Source: Lucinisca nassula (lineage: Eukaryota; Mollusca; Bivalvia; Lucinida; Lucinidae). From it: 64,000 bases of DNA. The position numbers and the translations under genes are program-made. Below, one piece after another: positions 21,255-31,350 of the stretch. Positions within the stretch are counted from its first letter, which is position 1. Every line of letters starts with the position of its first letter. The stretch covers positions 80,703,817-80,767,816 of the forward strand of contig OY757026.1 in assembly GCA_963580285.1 (NCBI GenBank). The letters run 5' to 3'. The notes under the pieces were generated by a model. That model saw only the letters and a list, made by a program, of their open reading frames with translations. It did not search any database and was not told the DNA's origin.

Positions 21255-21540
21255 AAGGTACCTGGCCCCGAGGTTATAAACCTTACTTCATTCTCAACTC
21301 AGTTGAGCATTCACCATATTTGCATTATTTGCTGGCTCCCAGCGCGCACATTGTCAATATTGGAAAAACAGGTAACCAGACCCCCCTGACCTTTAAAGGT
21401 CAGGGGGGTCTGGTTACCTGTTTTTCCAGCACTGATAACCTTCAGACTAGGAACCAGCAGATAATGCAAATAAGGTGAATAAAATTTGAAATGCTCATAA
21501 TTATTAAAATGCAAAAAAGTGGTGTGAGTTCGACCGTCCA
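21255..21540. mobile_element. HP12 copy with a 68 bp perfect palindrome
   Basis: Ends carry GGCCCCGAGGTTATAAACC and AAATTTGAAATGCTCATAA. The whole 21307-21478 region folds: TTCACCATATTTGCATTATT pairs with AATAATGCAAAT..GGTGAA. At its centre, 21361-21428 is a perfect inverted repeat with zero loop (34 bp arms, centre CCTTT/AAAGG). Confidence 0.85.
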
Positions 21541-21895
21541 TACATATTAACCCTATTGGTTTCATTGGACGGCAGGGCTTGAGATGTCATTTCATCTCAA
21601 TGTCAGGTAAAAGTCCCCGAGGTTATGCTCAGCGCATGAAATTCGAAACGCTCATAACTATTAAAAGCTGAACCATGGAATTTGAAATGCTCATAATTAT
21701 TAAAATACAAACTGGAAAAGTGGTGAGAGTTGGACCGTCCATGCATATAAATCCTATTGGTTTCATTGGGTGGCAGGGCTTGGGATCTCATTTCATCTCA
21801 ATGTCGGGTAAAAGTCCCACACAATTGAAAGCAACGTCTCCAAAATGACATATACAGTGGTGACGGAGTCGTTAAACTTCAAATCAAACATACAC
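21486..21895 (+). mobile_element. SINE-A in HP12, partly duplicated in tandem
   Basis: A block starting TTGAAATGCTCATAATTATT with the SINE-A middle (CCGTCCATACATATTAACCC) is at 21486-21610 and again at 21681-21890, an offset near 195 bp. Only the second block continues to the tail TTAAACTTCAAATCAAAC. Confidence 0.7.
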
Positions 21896-21949
21896 AATAA
21901 AATACACACAAATCAGGTAATATGTCTGCTGGGATCAACAAAGAATGTT

Positions 21950-22080
21950 GTCTGTCCTGCTTATAAATTTTAAAACGCCAACATTTGTTGGCTAACATTT
22001 TAAAATTTATGAACAGGACAAATTTCATGCTCAGGTGAGTTGAGCATGAAAATGTTGTATAACTTCAGACCCTGAGTCAT
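21950..22080. mobile_element. HP12 fragment with two hairpins
   Basis: TGTCCTG..AAATTTTAAAACGCCAACA pairs with its complement to 22021. CATGCTCAGGTGAGTTGAGCATG follows as a short hairpin. Confidence 0.75.
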
Positions 22081-22114
22081 TGAAGTTCGACTCTATATTT
22101 ATTTTTGACAAAGA

Positions 22115-22380
22115 CATTAAGATTACGTTGTACATAATTTCATATTTCAAAAATGGCTATTTCTCTGACAATGATACTTTTTTGTTTATACTGCAAACAT
22201 ATGTTGTGGGTGCTCGTTAGAACTGCTTCATTAAGACGGTTCTAACGAGTACCCACAACCTATGACTTAGAGCAGAAACCAGAGAAATAATGTGTACTCT
22301 TGTAAACCCCCGTTTTCTCTATACTGAGTGGTGTTTGGGGGGTCTTCTTTTCACGGACTTGTTGACATGATGACATGTAT
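22115..22380. mobile_element. HP1 copy, subfamily b
   Basis: The core hairpin (about 22200-22262) has GTGCTCGTTAGAACTGCTTC and GACGGTTCTAACGAGTAC, with the AAACCCCCGTTTTCTCTATA block and CACGGACTTGTTGACATGATG end. Confidence 0.85.
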
Positions 22381-22540
22381 CACTCGTTTAAACATCAAGC
22401 CAATGAACATAATTACAATAGTAATTATAACATAAAAACAGGTACTAACAATAATAATCATGATAACTAAGAAAATATCACCAATCCTGACCTGATAAAT
22501 ACCACTTGAGCCGGAGCAACACATAACCTACAATCTGAGT

Positions 22541-23037
22541 CCGGGGTTACAAAACCGTTTTATGCTCAACTCACATGAGTATGAATTTTGTCCTGCTAAT
22601 AAATTTTAAAATGCCAACAATTATCTCTCGCTGATCTGAGCAACGTCATCCTAAGAAGTTAATGTCATTAACATCCCTCCGAAATCCCACTTATATGGAG
22701 AGAACTGGAGTTTATGGGGTTAAATATTTTTTTTCTTATTTCAGCTCCAAGACATAGGTTGTGGGTACTCGTTTGAACCGCCCAAAATGAAGCGGTTCTA
22801 ACGAGCATCCAAAACCTATGTTTGGAGTATAAATAAGAAAAATATCACAAATTGTCATAAGAAAAATTACTGTTTTAGTGGTATGAAAGAATGTACATGT
22901 ATTAAGTCACACGGGTGTGTCGTCTCAATTGACTAATTGTCCCATTTGTTTATATTTTAATAGTTATGAGCATTTCAAATTTGATGCTCAAGTGAGTTGA
23001 GCATGAAACAAGTTTATAACCTCGGGGCCTGAACTGT
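22541..23037. mobile_element. HP12 copy with nested HP1
   Basis: Left end CCGGGGTTACAAAACCGTTT..ATGCTCAACTCACATGAG and right end CTCAAGTGAGTTGAGCATG..TTATAACCTCGGGGCC are inverted. An HP1 copy (22640-22935) sits between them. Confidence 0.75.
22640..22935. mobile_element. HP1 copy, subfamily b, inside HP12
   Basis: Core arms GGGTACTCGTTTGAACCGCC and GCGGTTCTAACGAGCATCC at about 22755-22812. Outer ends include CACACGGGTGTGT. Confidence 0.8.
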
Positions 23038-23039
23038 GT

Positions 23040-23592
23040 GACAAGCACAGACTCTAATCAACATGCACATCACTGGAGTTTAATGAGTGTTTATTGCACA
23101 GGCATCTTAAGGTGATAGATTTTTGTACGTCACTGTGTGATGTTTCTGTCATTAGTTTGTGCTAATAATAATGAGCCGGTTCAAGACGAAATCTACTGCA
23201 AGACATGTACATGTACGACCTGGTAAAATCCAGATCAGCCTGTAAATCCACCATAATGGCCAGAATTTTCGCCTATCTCACTCTTGTTAGCCGGAGACTA
23301 TAGACTTTTAATGCGATCAGCGAAGACTCAATTCCGACTGCGTGAACGCACAGTCTGATCTGAGTGTTCTCAAGTCGCACAATTTGTTGGTCGATTGTTT
23401 ATCAATCGACCCAAAGTTATAAAGCACACTAAGCTTTTCAATGTTGAAGTCCACGTGATTATCACTGACTTGTGGGAAAATCGGGTAACGGTTATTTATA
23501 GAAAACAACCTTGCTATTCTTATCGATGTGAGGTCAGTGTTGCGTAAGAGGGTTGTCTATAGAATCTGGAATGGAATCATAGGTCGGGCTTG
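23040..23592. other. Unassigned stretch
   Basis: Contains a short hairpin TTGGTCGATTGTTTATCAATCGACCCAA near 23387-23414. No gene or known repeat was seen. Confidence 0.4.
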
Positions 23593-23660
23593 GCAAACAG
23601 TGTAGCCCTGATCAGATGCTGCAGAACGCGGCGTCTGATCAGGGTCTACACTTTTTGATT
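23593..23660. mobile_element. HP5 copy 1
   Basis: CAAACAGTGTAGCCCTGATC pairs with GATCAGGGTCTACACTTTTT around a small GC-rich loop. Confidence 0.85.
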
Positions 23661-23664
23661 TAAA

Positions 23665-24185
23665 AACTGGAATTTAAGAGCGATTAAACGAAAGTTGAAG
23701 TCTCAGTCCAGGACAATTTTCCCACCCCACACTCAGAGCCAATCGACCCATTAGTACTTTCAGTGCTTTGATTGTTGTAAGAAGTATTCTTTTTTGTCTT
23801 GCTCTGGCCCATGTTTGTTTTTAGTGTCGTATCTTTTTTGTTTAGAATTTTGTTTGGTGAACTGCCATTTTTTGAATTTAAAAACAACTGACTTGCTGGC
23901 CAATACGGAAGGCATTACATACACTGTAGCACCAGGAAACTAATATTTAGGCATAATATAAGATTTTTTTTTATCTTACCATGAACATATCTATTGTGTG
24001 GCATTGCATGACCTTCATGATGCGACATAATATACCTTTATTTTGTATACAGTCTCGTATTCTCATAAGCATATGATCAACTGGTATTAGATGATCAGAA
24101 CATTTACAGAAAACACGACGTCAAATTATCATTCAGTGACGTACAAAATATACCAATGTTCCTTTAAGAAATGAATTTTATTTTT
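23665..24185. other. Unassigned stretch
   Basis: AT-rich sequence without recognisable repeat or coding signal. Confidence 0.4.
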
Positions 24186-24293
24186 CTGCTGTTCTGCTGA
24201 GAGTATGAACGCCGTGGGTCGCCTGCAAGGTGAATGTAATCTTTGCTAGCGACGACCCACTGTCGTTCATACTTTCATGAACAGCAGAAAAAA
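24186..24293. repeat. Hairpin, single copy in window
   Basis: TTTTCTGCTGTTC..AGTATGAACG..TGGGTCG pairs with CGACCCAC..CGTTCATACT..GAACAGCAGAAAA around a loop of about 28 bp. Confidence 0.75.
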
Positions 24294-24694
24294 TAAGTAT
24301 ATTTCTTTACATTCTTTGCTCTTCATCACTGGGCGACAAAATGCTTATAGGACAATTTTTTAAGTGGAAAACATTTACACGCTGTTTGTCTACAAATAGC
24401 GGAACAGCGTTGAAGTCACAAACGCCCAATCAGATCGTAGAGAAACATAGTTAAGACTGACGTCACTTGACGTCACTGAAAATCATATGACCCGATGCTA
24501 TCATGGAAGTATGAACTACATTGTTTTCTATAGGTTTACATTAGGTTTTGCACTGGAAATGTAATGTATTTCAATATGACCACAATGACGACGTTATGGC
24601 GTCAACGGCGCTCTTCCGCTATTACCAGGAAAGCCGCGAGCAATTGTTTTCTTGTGTCAATTTTATCAAAGATTTTTGTCACATGTGGGTGGAT
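24294..24694. other. Unassigned stretch
   Basis: No repeat or gene was recognised. TGACGTCACTTGACGTCA occurs near 24460, a CRE-like palindromic motif that by chance alone is weak evidence of regulation. Confidence 0.4.
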
Positions 24695-25000
24695 GGAAAA
24701 TGATGCCAACATTACGCAAACATGCAAATATAGTTTTGACCCTATTGAACCCCACTTTTAAATTGTGAAACTGGGCGTTTTCAGGGGCAAACCTTATTTT
24801 TCGTATTTCTGCCCCAAAATATAGATTGTGGGTACGCGTTAGAACCGCCTCGATGAGGCGGTACTAAGGTGTACCTGCAATCTATATTTTGAGCAGAAAT
24901 AAGACAAATATCACAACTGTTAATGGTTACGGCGGTAAAATTTACAGTGTACATGTATTTCTTTAGGCGTGTTTCCGTAATGGTATAATTAATAAGGATA
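24695..25000. mobile_element. HP1 copy, subfamily a
   Basis: Core about 24826-24885 with one arm decayed (GTACTAAGGTGTACC in place of GTTCTAACGAGTACC). The right end has TTAGGCGTGTTTCCGTAATG. Confidence 0.85.
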
Positions 25001-25154
25001 ATGACGTGTGCCACTGTAATTAATTCTTCAATGAACATTTACAAAAATCACATTAATTTATTAATTAACGACTAGAACAACACATTCCCATGGTTCCGAC
25101 GGTAAGTATGTATTCAAGCCACCGACGTTTGGCTGTGTTAATTACTTTTAGATA

Positions 25155-25676
25155 CACCACAACCTCATTATAACACGCTTCGTTATAACGCGGCTTGGAT
25201 ATAACACGTGTCAAGATGGATCCCAAAATGTATTGAGAGGTTGCAGATGACATCACACCCCCTCAATTCATCTGTCTTGCTGGATACACTAAGGCTAATT
25301 TCCAACATAATGTACTTTCCTTGTAAATGGTCCTTAAGAAAATCAGTCAAATTTTAATCAGCATTCAGAATTGTTACTGGTGACACATCAAACGACATTC
25401 ATACACCAGAAATCCCTTCAATCTTTTTATCATTTAGGGATAATTGGTCAAACATGAATACATTTGTACACAAAAAAGCTGCCTGGTGTCTCCAATATGA
25501 TGGATCAAGGGAGACAAATCTTACAGAAATGCTGTGTCTGTAACCTCTCAATAGATTAAATAGAAAACTGACCGTAAATGGTCATACTTCTATATAATCT
25601 ATATATTTTTGTTTGGATATAACATGGTTGTTTCTGCTTTGAAACCAAACAATAGGGTTATAAAGAGGCCGGGGTG
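25155..25676. mobile_element. pogo-like MITE with TA target
   Basis: Flanked by TA on both sides. Ends CACCACAACCTCATTATAAC and GTTATAAAGAGGCCGGGGTG are inverted, with inner TTATAACGCGGC and TTGGATATAACA motifs. Terminal design resembles pogo/Tigger MITEs. No transposase is seen. Confidence 0.7.
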
Positions 25677-25884
25677 TATCTGGTACTTGATATCTGGTAA
25701 CAAAAAGTGTTAAATACAGCAATATGGAATGTAGTTCAAATACAACAGGGCGTTTTCACAGACAGATGTACAAAGTATATAAAAAGGCTTATCATGAACT
25801 TCGCCGAATTCTTGCTTATTCAGTCTTTTTCGCAGACAGAACGTTCCAAACGAATTCTTAAGATTTAGGAGTCCAAAGAACTCT

Positions 25885-26165
25885 AGTCATCACGTGAACA
25901 AGTCCGTGAAATGGATACCCCTAAACCTCACTTTATATAGAGAAAACTGACGTCTACGGGGGTATACATTATTTATATTATTTCTGCTCCAAGACATGGG
26001 TTGTGGGTACTCGTTAGAACCGCCTCATTGAGGCGGTTCTAACGAGCACCCACAACCAATGTTATTAGTAGAAATAAGAAAACTACCACAAATTTCCATC
26101 AGAAAAATAGCCACTTTGGAGAAGTGAAAAATATACTGCGTCACACGGGTGTGTTTCCGTACTGT
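25885..26165. mobile_element. HP1 copy, subfamily b, complete
   Basis: Ends CATCACGTGAACAAGTCCG and CACACGGGTGTGTTTCCGTA. The core (about 25998-26058) has arms GGGTACTCGTTAGAACCGCC and GGCGGTTCTAACGAGCACCC, nearly loop-free. Confidence 0.9.
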
Positions 26166-26384
26166 TTAGACTCGTAGGATTTTCAAAAAGTACAAAAAAA
26201 ATGAAGATGCTGTCAATATATGTTAGAAACTGGAACAAGTATGATAAAAACACATAAAAGGTTGGCTTTACTTATTATGAAATATGATTAAAGACAATAA
26301 TTTTTATTTTCTGTAGCACAGTTTCTATTTTTTTTTGTTCAGTGTTCAAATGTACATCGAACAAATGAACAGTATATAGATCTA

Positions 26385-26525
26385 ATATCACGTTAAGAAA
26401 TTCGTGTAATGAATAACCCTCTAAAATCAACATTATATAAAAAAAACTGGGGTTGACAGGGGTTAACTTTATTTTTCCTTTTGTTATTCCTGACATAGAG
26501 TGTGAGAGCTCGTTAGAACCGCCTC
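26385..26525. mobile_element. HP1 half copy
   Basis: The left terminal block and one core arm (AGCTCGTTAGAACCGCCTCA) are present; the sequence then stops matching. The break is at the hairpin centre. Confidence 0.75.
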
Positions 26526-26736
26526 AATTTTCAACGAAACTCTTTGCATCAAGGCAGTTTGACAACCAAGGGCCATTCACCGAAGAATGATAAAACTGGA
26601 TCAAGCAATATACATTGATTAGTTTCATGTGGGCAAGCACTTGATCCATTTTGGTCTGATTGACGTTAATGATGACATTTGGGATGTCTTTAAATTGGAC
26701 AACGCTGGCGCCTTCAAACAAATGTATATCATCTTG

Positions 26737-26982
26737 AACGCCCCCGTCCATCGGGGCTTGAAGAAATAGATTGGGCTGCACAGTGCTTCCACGCAGAGCT
26801 GAAACTGACCGCGCCCATGAGCACTGGTAAACCGCTCAGAAGGTCGGCAAAGTGGTGCGTGTTGGACCATCCGTGCATATAAACTCTTTTGGTTTCATTG
26901 GGTGGCAGGGCTTGAGATGTCATTACGTCTCCAAAATGACCTAATTAGTGTTGACGGTGACGTTAAATCCAAAATCAAACAA
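26737..26982 (+). mobile_element. SINE-A
   Basis: Head CCCCCGTCCATCGGGGCTTG, tail ending GTTAAATCCAAAATCAAAC. CATCTTG flanks both ends (26730-26736 and 26983-26989), a short target-site duplication. Confidence 0.85.
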
Positions 26983-27039
26983 CATCTTGTGTTAGAATTT
27001 ATATCTGGCTAGCAGTTGACAGACAGAATGTTAGGATAT

Positions 27040-27352
27040 TTTGTTTGTTTGTTTGTATTGAAGTTTAACGGCACAGTCAACACTATTTTAGGTTATTCTT
27101 GAGCCGGTCAGTTTACCTATCCACACTTTTCCTGGGCAGGCTTATACATAAGCGGTTAACCAGTTCAGTGCACATTCTTTCGACAGAAACTGAAAACTGC
27201 CCTTCTTGAATCAGCGGAAGAGAGAGAATGACCGTAGAAAAGATTTCATGATCAATCTCCACGAAAGAATGTTGCCGACCCTGGAAAGTATCGAACCCGC
27301 GTCCTCCTGATCACTAGTCAGACGCGCATCCGACTGAGCTACCGAGGCCGGC
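27040..27352 (-). mobile_element. SINE-B with tRNA-like head and 13 bp target-site duplication
   Basis: Flanked by AATGTTAGGATAT (27027-27039) and AATGTTAGTATAT (27353-27365). On the minus strand the head GCCGGCCTCGGTAGCTCAGT, anticodon-like loop CTAGTGA and B box GGGTTCGATAC form a tRNA-like fold. The tail GTTGACTGTGCCGTTAAACT is followed by (ACAA)n. The tail resembles that of SINE-A. Confidence 0.93.
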
Positions 27353-27479
27353 AATGTTAGTATATACAGACGAAATGAGGCTCATCAAAATTTGTATACT
27401 TTAGTGTCTACATGAGTATGAATCTGTACTGGCATGAAGACGAGGAACTTATCCGTCAGTTTTCATGTTGACAGTCCGA

Positions 27480-27842
27480 GGGCGGTCGTTCTTTTGTACA
27501 TGCAAACTTCAATAACTCGAATTCCATGAGTCTGTTCGAAATAGGGTAGGTTCGAACTACTTGGGGTTTAACATGGCGCAGAGTCCTAAGGCATAATTTG
27601 AATCACTTCAGGGTATCTTTTGTTTCTTCTATAAAATAAAAGTACAGTCCAACCTGTGTTAAGCAAACACCTTAGGGATAGCCAAAATATGCTTGCTTAA
27701 TACAGGTGACTTTTAATGCATTCGCAACTTTGGGAATTAAATGTATGGTTGTTTAAGAGAGGTTGCTTGCTTAATAGAGGTGGCCACTATAACAGGTTTT
27801 ACTGTATGTTGCGTGTTCTCATTAGAATCGCCTCATTGAACA
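27480..27842. mobile_element. HP2 copy 4, half, with a nested TA MITE
   Basis: GTCTGTTCGAAATAGGGTAG and CTCATTAGAATCGCCTCATT are recognisable. The second half is missing, cut at the hairpin centre where a SINE-A tail fragment follows. Confidence 0.7.
27645..27804. mobile_element. 160 bp TA-flanked MITE
   Basis: Ends CAGTCCAACCTGTGTTAAGC and AACAGGTTTTACTG with TA on both sides (27643, 27805). Inner GCTTGCTTAATACAGG and GCTTGCTTAATAGAGG repeat. The ends suggest the Tc1/mariner/pogo group. Confidence 0.7.
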
Positions 27843-27849
27843 ATATAAA

Positions 27850-27895
27850 GATCTATACAGTTTTGACGGGGACGTTAAAGCTCAAATCAAACAAA
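27850..27895 (+). mobile_element. SINE-A tail fragment
   Basis: TTTTGACGGGGACGTTAAAG CTCAAATCAAAC only; the rest is missing. Confidence 0.75.
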
Positions 27896-27960
27896 GTTAG
27901 TGCTCGTCGCCTTTTCTGACTTCTTTCTATTTTTACAATTTGGGTTACGTTAACATTTTT

Positions 27961-28245
27961 GTCCCCGCCTATCACGCTTGGAGACATAAATTTGGATGAC
28001 TGGAAGCACATGGCTGAAACCGACCGAACTTGAGTACTGGTAAACCGCTCAGACATAAGATGGTCTAAGGAAAAGTGGTGCGAGTCGGACCGCTCCTTTA
28101 ATCCTAGCGGATTCTTTTGTCGGTAGGTCCTGAGATGTCATTCCAACTCAGTGTCCTGTACGTAAAACTTGTACAAATGTGAAAGCAGTGTCTCCAAAAT
28201 GACCTATGTAGTGTTGACGGGGCCGTAACACCTCGCCACAAACAA
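27961..28245 (+). mobile_element. SINE-A, diverged full-length copy
   Basis: Head CCCCGCCTATCACGCTTGG to GTTGACGGGGCCGTAACACC, with ACCGACC and ACTGGTAAACCGCTCAGA in the middle. Confidence 0.8.
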
Positions 28246-28304
28246 ACTTGAACAGTTACACCTTATACTCGTACATCCGAAGCGAACTGCATCACGATAA
28301 CGTT

Positions 28305-28600
28305 TCCATACATTAAGAAAACACGCCTATACAAATACATTGATGCCATTACCGCCGAAAAAAAAAAAATGAAAATTTTAGGATGAAAAATAGCGATATT
28401 TTTCTTATTTCTGCTCAAAATATACATTGTGGGCACTCGTTAGAACCGTCTCATCGAGGCGGTTCTAACGAGTACCCACAATCTATATTTTAGAGCAGAA
28501 ATAAGAAAAAATAAGGTTAACCCTGTAAACCCCAGTTTTACTATTTAAAAGTGGGGTACAAGGGGGTCAATATTATATAGACATGTTTTCGTGATGTATC
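28305..28600. mobile_element. HP1 copy, subfamily a, complete
   Basis: Ends CATTAAGAAAACACGCCTAT and ATGTTTTCGTGATG. The core (about 28430-28492) has arms GCACTCGTTAGAACCGTCTC and GAGGCGGTTCTAACGAGTAC. Confidence 0.9.
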
Positions 28601-28642
28601 GAATACCATATGTGCCTATAGCGGCCCTTTTTGGGACCTCGG

Positions 28643-28700
28643 CAAACAGTGTAGACTCAGATCAGAACGCGTTGTCTGATCTGAGTCTACACTGTTTGCT
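28643..28700. mobile_element. HP5 copy 2
   Basis: GCAAACAGTGTAGACTCAGA pairs with CTGAGTCTACACTGTTTGC around TCAGAACGCGTTGTCTGA. Confidence 0.9.
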
Positions 28701-28965
28701 TAAAGAACGTACATTTTTGTAAAACGTACCACAAACAAAACAAATCTGACACCCCTACAATTGGAAATGTACCACTCCAAACTCATTAGGTGGAATATTC
28801 CATTGTAATATATGGGTTAATGTAATCAAAGATGTACATGGTTGCCCATATGTTTGCTAAAAAAACATTCATTGTGGACATTCGGTTAGGCGCTGCTAAT
28901 GATGAGCCCCAATTCATGTCTTCAGCAGAAATAGGAAAATCATGATGCACATTTTATCTCAAAAT

Positions 28966-29364
28966 TACGGAACCCGGGAAGGGACATGATTTTTTTTATT
29001 TTATAAGTTGTGCGGACAAGATATTATATTTTTTCGGACAACATATTATCTTGTGCGGACAAGATAATATCTTGTCCGCACAACATAATATCTTGTCCGC
29101 ACAAGATAATATCTTGTCAGCACAAGATAATATCTTGTCCGCACAACTTCCCAAGATCTATGTTGTGCAAACAAGATAATATGTTGTGCGAACAAGATAC
29201 TATCTTGTGCGCACAAGATATTATGTTGTGCGAACAAGATCATTTCTTGTCCGCACAAGATAATATGTTGTCCCAACAAGATAATATCTTGTCCGCTCAA
29301 GATATTATCTTGTTCGCACAACATAATAAAAATAAAAAAATCATGTCCCTTCCCGGGTTCCGTA
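28966..29364. mobile_element. TA-flanked element of 21 bp palindromic tandem units
   Basis: A 31-32 bp perfect inverted repeat closes both ends: TACGGAACCCGGGAAGGGAC.. and its complement at 29333-29364. Inside, about 14 copies of a 21 bp unit, each holding a palindrome such as ACAAGATAATATCTTGT, run from 29010 to 29330. The unit length is a multiple of three and lacks stops, so both strands show meaningless open frames of 92-120 codons. Confidence 0.88.
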
Positions 29365-29567
29365 CAAAATGACCCTTTTTGGAAACGCGAGGTTTTATCC
29401 CACAGAGGTGTTTACCTATCGAAACAGATGTGTACAAGCAGAGAAACTTCCAAAACTTTAACCCTTATCTTGCTGAATATTCATTTAAGCCACACCCATT
29501 TCTGTTTGTCAACCAATCAAATTGCTTGATGTAATGTATTGCTACAAATTCATAAACTGAATGTCAA

Positions 29568-29630
29568 ACAGTGTAGATCCTGATCAGATGGCTTCTTCAG
29601 AAGCCATCTGATCTGGATCTACACTGTTTC
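29568..29630. mobile_element. HP5 copy 3
   Basis: AAACAGTGTAGATCCTGATC and GATCTGGATCTACACTGTTT around AGATGGCTTCTTCAGAAGCC. Confidence 0.9.
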
Positions 29631-29744
29631 CAAAGATAGGGCTTGTCGCGAACAGCATGATAAGAGCTAACATGTTTCGTTTACATTGCTTTATTTAAAA
29701 TAGCACACAGAGAATTCTTTAAATAGCTCCAGATACAGAAAAAA

Positions 29745-29865
29745 TCCTATATTAAGACCACTTTTGGGACTGTTCAAAAGTGGTCTTTAAGACCCCTTTT
29801 CAAAAAAAATGGTCTTTAAGACCACTTTTGAACAGTCCCAAAGGTGGTATCTTACTAGAACCATG
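29745..29865. mobile_element. HP14 copy 2
   Basis: TATTAAGACCACTTTTGGGA CTGTTC pairs with GAACAGTCCCAAAGGTGGTA. The inner GTGGTCTTTAAGACC units are themselves palindromic. Confidence 0.8.
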
Positions 29866-29869
29866 TCAG

Positions 29870-30045
29870 GGGGCTTAATGCTTATATGTAATAAATGTAT
29901 GTTGTGTGTACTCATTAGAATCGCTTCAAGACATGGCGATATGGATAAACCCCAGTAGTTCGAACTACCCCTATCTCGAACATTTTTCTATGGGCCCTAA
30001 GATAAGTCGAGTTATCAAAGCTCGACTTATCTTAATTTTAAGCCT
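29870..30045. mobile_element. HP2 copy 5, half
   Basis: GTGTACTCATTAGAATCGCT and TAGTTCGAACTACCCCTATC are present; the second core arm is missing. A short perfect hairpin AAGATAAGTCGAG..CTCGACTTATCTT lies at 29999-30033. Confidence 0.65.
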
Positions 30046-30147
30046 TTGTTTCTTATTTACCGGTACGTAACAAGAAAAATGAACTTATTCACGAACGGGC
30101 TAGTGTGGCGGGCATACCCTCGTGATTAAACAGCCTAGAATCTCAAT

Positions 30148-30356
30148 CATAAGGAAATGGGAAAACCTGGCAGATTTTTCGCCATTTTTCAAAGGGAGAC
30201 AACTTTCAGAGCTTCCTGTTCGCTTTTTCTGTAGGCTCAGTCTTAGTATAAAGGGGGTCTACTCTTTTTCCTTTTAGAGTTGACCCCTATTGACATGGGA
30301 GACAAAAATACTTTTGCAGGACTTGCCTCCACTGAAGGTGTTTCCATTCCACTTAA
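30148..30356. mobile_element. HP13 copy 2
   Basis: AAATGGGAAAACCTGGCAGA and AAGGTGTTTCCATTCCACTT with TTAA at 30353-30356; the left TTAA has mutated. It carries the short hairpin GTCTACTC..GAGTTGAC instead of the long one in copy 1. Confidence 0.75.
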
Positions 30357-30562
30357 GATGGTGTTTGTCTTATTAAAACTATGCATTAATTCAAAAGACT
30401 GGGGCTTTTCATGCCATGGACTTGCAATTTCAGCTGCATAATGTTATGGAACAAAATTAAGTTCGCTAGTTAGCTCTAGTCAAAGCGTGTGCGGTATAGA
30501 GCTCCTTGTTCTACAATATTAACCCTTATTCCGCTGAACTCAATAACCCCTGCCTTTGCAAA

Positions 30563-30632
30563 ACAGCGTAGATCCAGATCAGACGGCTTCTCAAGAAGCC
30601 ATCTGATCAGTATCTACACTGTTTGTCATTCA
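30563..30632. mobile_element. HP5 copy 4
   Basis: AAACAGCGTAGATCCAGATC pairs with GATCAGTATCTACACTGTTT around GACGGCTTCTCAAGAAGCC. Confidence 0.88.
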
Positions 30633-30714
30633 GTTTGTGAATCTGCAGGAACGGTAAATATTATTTCGTGTTGGTGTTGATTTACTTTACAAAATCCGGA
30701 ATAAATTAATACTG

Positions 30715-31022
30715 TGATAAATAATTATTATTATCGCATAACGTCGTTGATAAGCAGTGGATAACGCCGTGTAATAAAAATCGTATGACCACACGTGTAG
30801 TAACACTTTGGCCGGATTAAGTAACGTCATGACGACGTCCATGACAGTAATGCATTTTTGGTGGAAAATTGTTAAATTCAAAGGCGATAAAATTCAATTT
30901 AAAGTGATCATATGATAAAAAGAATTTTACATTCGAGGTCATTTCATATGAAATTTATGAAACTCGCCAAAGGCTCGTTTCATAAATTTCATATGAAATG
31001 ACCACTCGTGTAAGATCCTCTA
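30715..31022 (-). mobile_element. HP4 copy 1
   Basis: On the minus strand it opens GAGGATCTTACACGAGTGG, then the hairpin GTCATTTCATATGAAATTTA with its complement, then TTTATCATATGATCAC, and ends near CGACGTTATGCGATAA. It shares this skeleton with HP3 but not the hairpin arms. Confidence 0.8.
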
Positions 31023-31095
31023 TTTACACAAATAATCTGGTTGGTTCAAAGTCAGAAATGGGTGTGACCAAAGTAATTATTCAGCAGGATAACGA

Positions 31096-31350
31096 TTAAA
31101 TAGTGTGGCGATCCCGTTTCTCTACTTTATCTTGAGAAACAGGTTTCAGTACAGGTAGAACTTGATTCCGTCCAAGCCGAGGAACGCCGAATACTGATTC
31201 TAAAGCCGGAAGACTAGTTTGTCGTCGTTTGTAAGACGACAGTTGATTGGTCAATTTCCCCAGAGTACCAAATCCTCGCTCCTGCTCTCCAACGTTTTCG
31301 TCAGTTCCTGGCCCGATGTGGATTTGATATTCGTCTTCCTGTACTGACAT
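31096..31350 (-). CDS. Possible host exon, unidentified
   Basis: This minus-strand frame of 84 codons starts MSVQEDEYQIHIGPGTDENV and ends with a stop at 31096. It is one of the very few frames here with balanced, non-repeat amino-acid use and no match to the repeat families. About 85 bases upstream of the ATG is TTTCCTTTTTGCAG/GCAGG (about 31431-31445), a good splice-acceptor-like sequence, so the ATG could lie in an internal or last exon with a 5' leader. No domain, signal peptide or membrane segment is visible. The stop is next to HP4. It could be a single-exon N-terminus running into a missed donor, a short gene, or chance. No function is assigned. Confidence 0.35.
   Translation of the reverse strand: MSVQEDEYQIHIGPGTDENVGEQERGFGTLGKLTNQLSSYKRRQTSLPALESVFGVPRLGRNQVLPVLKPVSQDKVEKRDRHTI

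Larger units (their letters stand above)
20416..21255. mobile_element. HP2 copy 3 interrupted by a SINE and HP6
   Basis: The core hairpin at about 20475-20525 (CTCATTAGAATCGCCTCA, GAGTCGATTCTAATGAG) is intact. The terminal block CAGTGGCTCGAACTACCCCC appears only at 21199, beyond the SINE-D (20575-20703) and HP6 (20704-21156) insertions. Confidence 0.75.

Noticed and set aside
24460..24480. CRE-like TGACGTCA sites as promoter elements
   Set aside because: Similar GACGTC motifs are common inside the MITEs here and no transcribed gene is next to this site.
29010..29372. Open frames of 92 and 120 codons with seven-residue repeats
   Set aside because: They arise on both strands from a stop-free 21 bp palindromic unit inside a TA-flanked element. 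No start context or domain.
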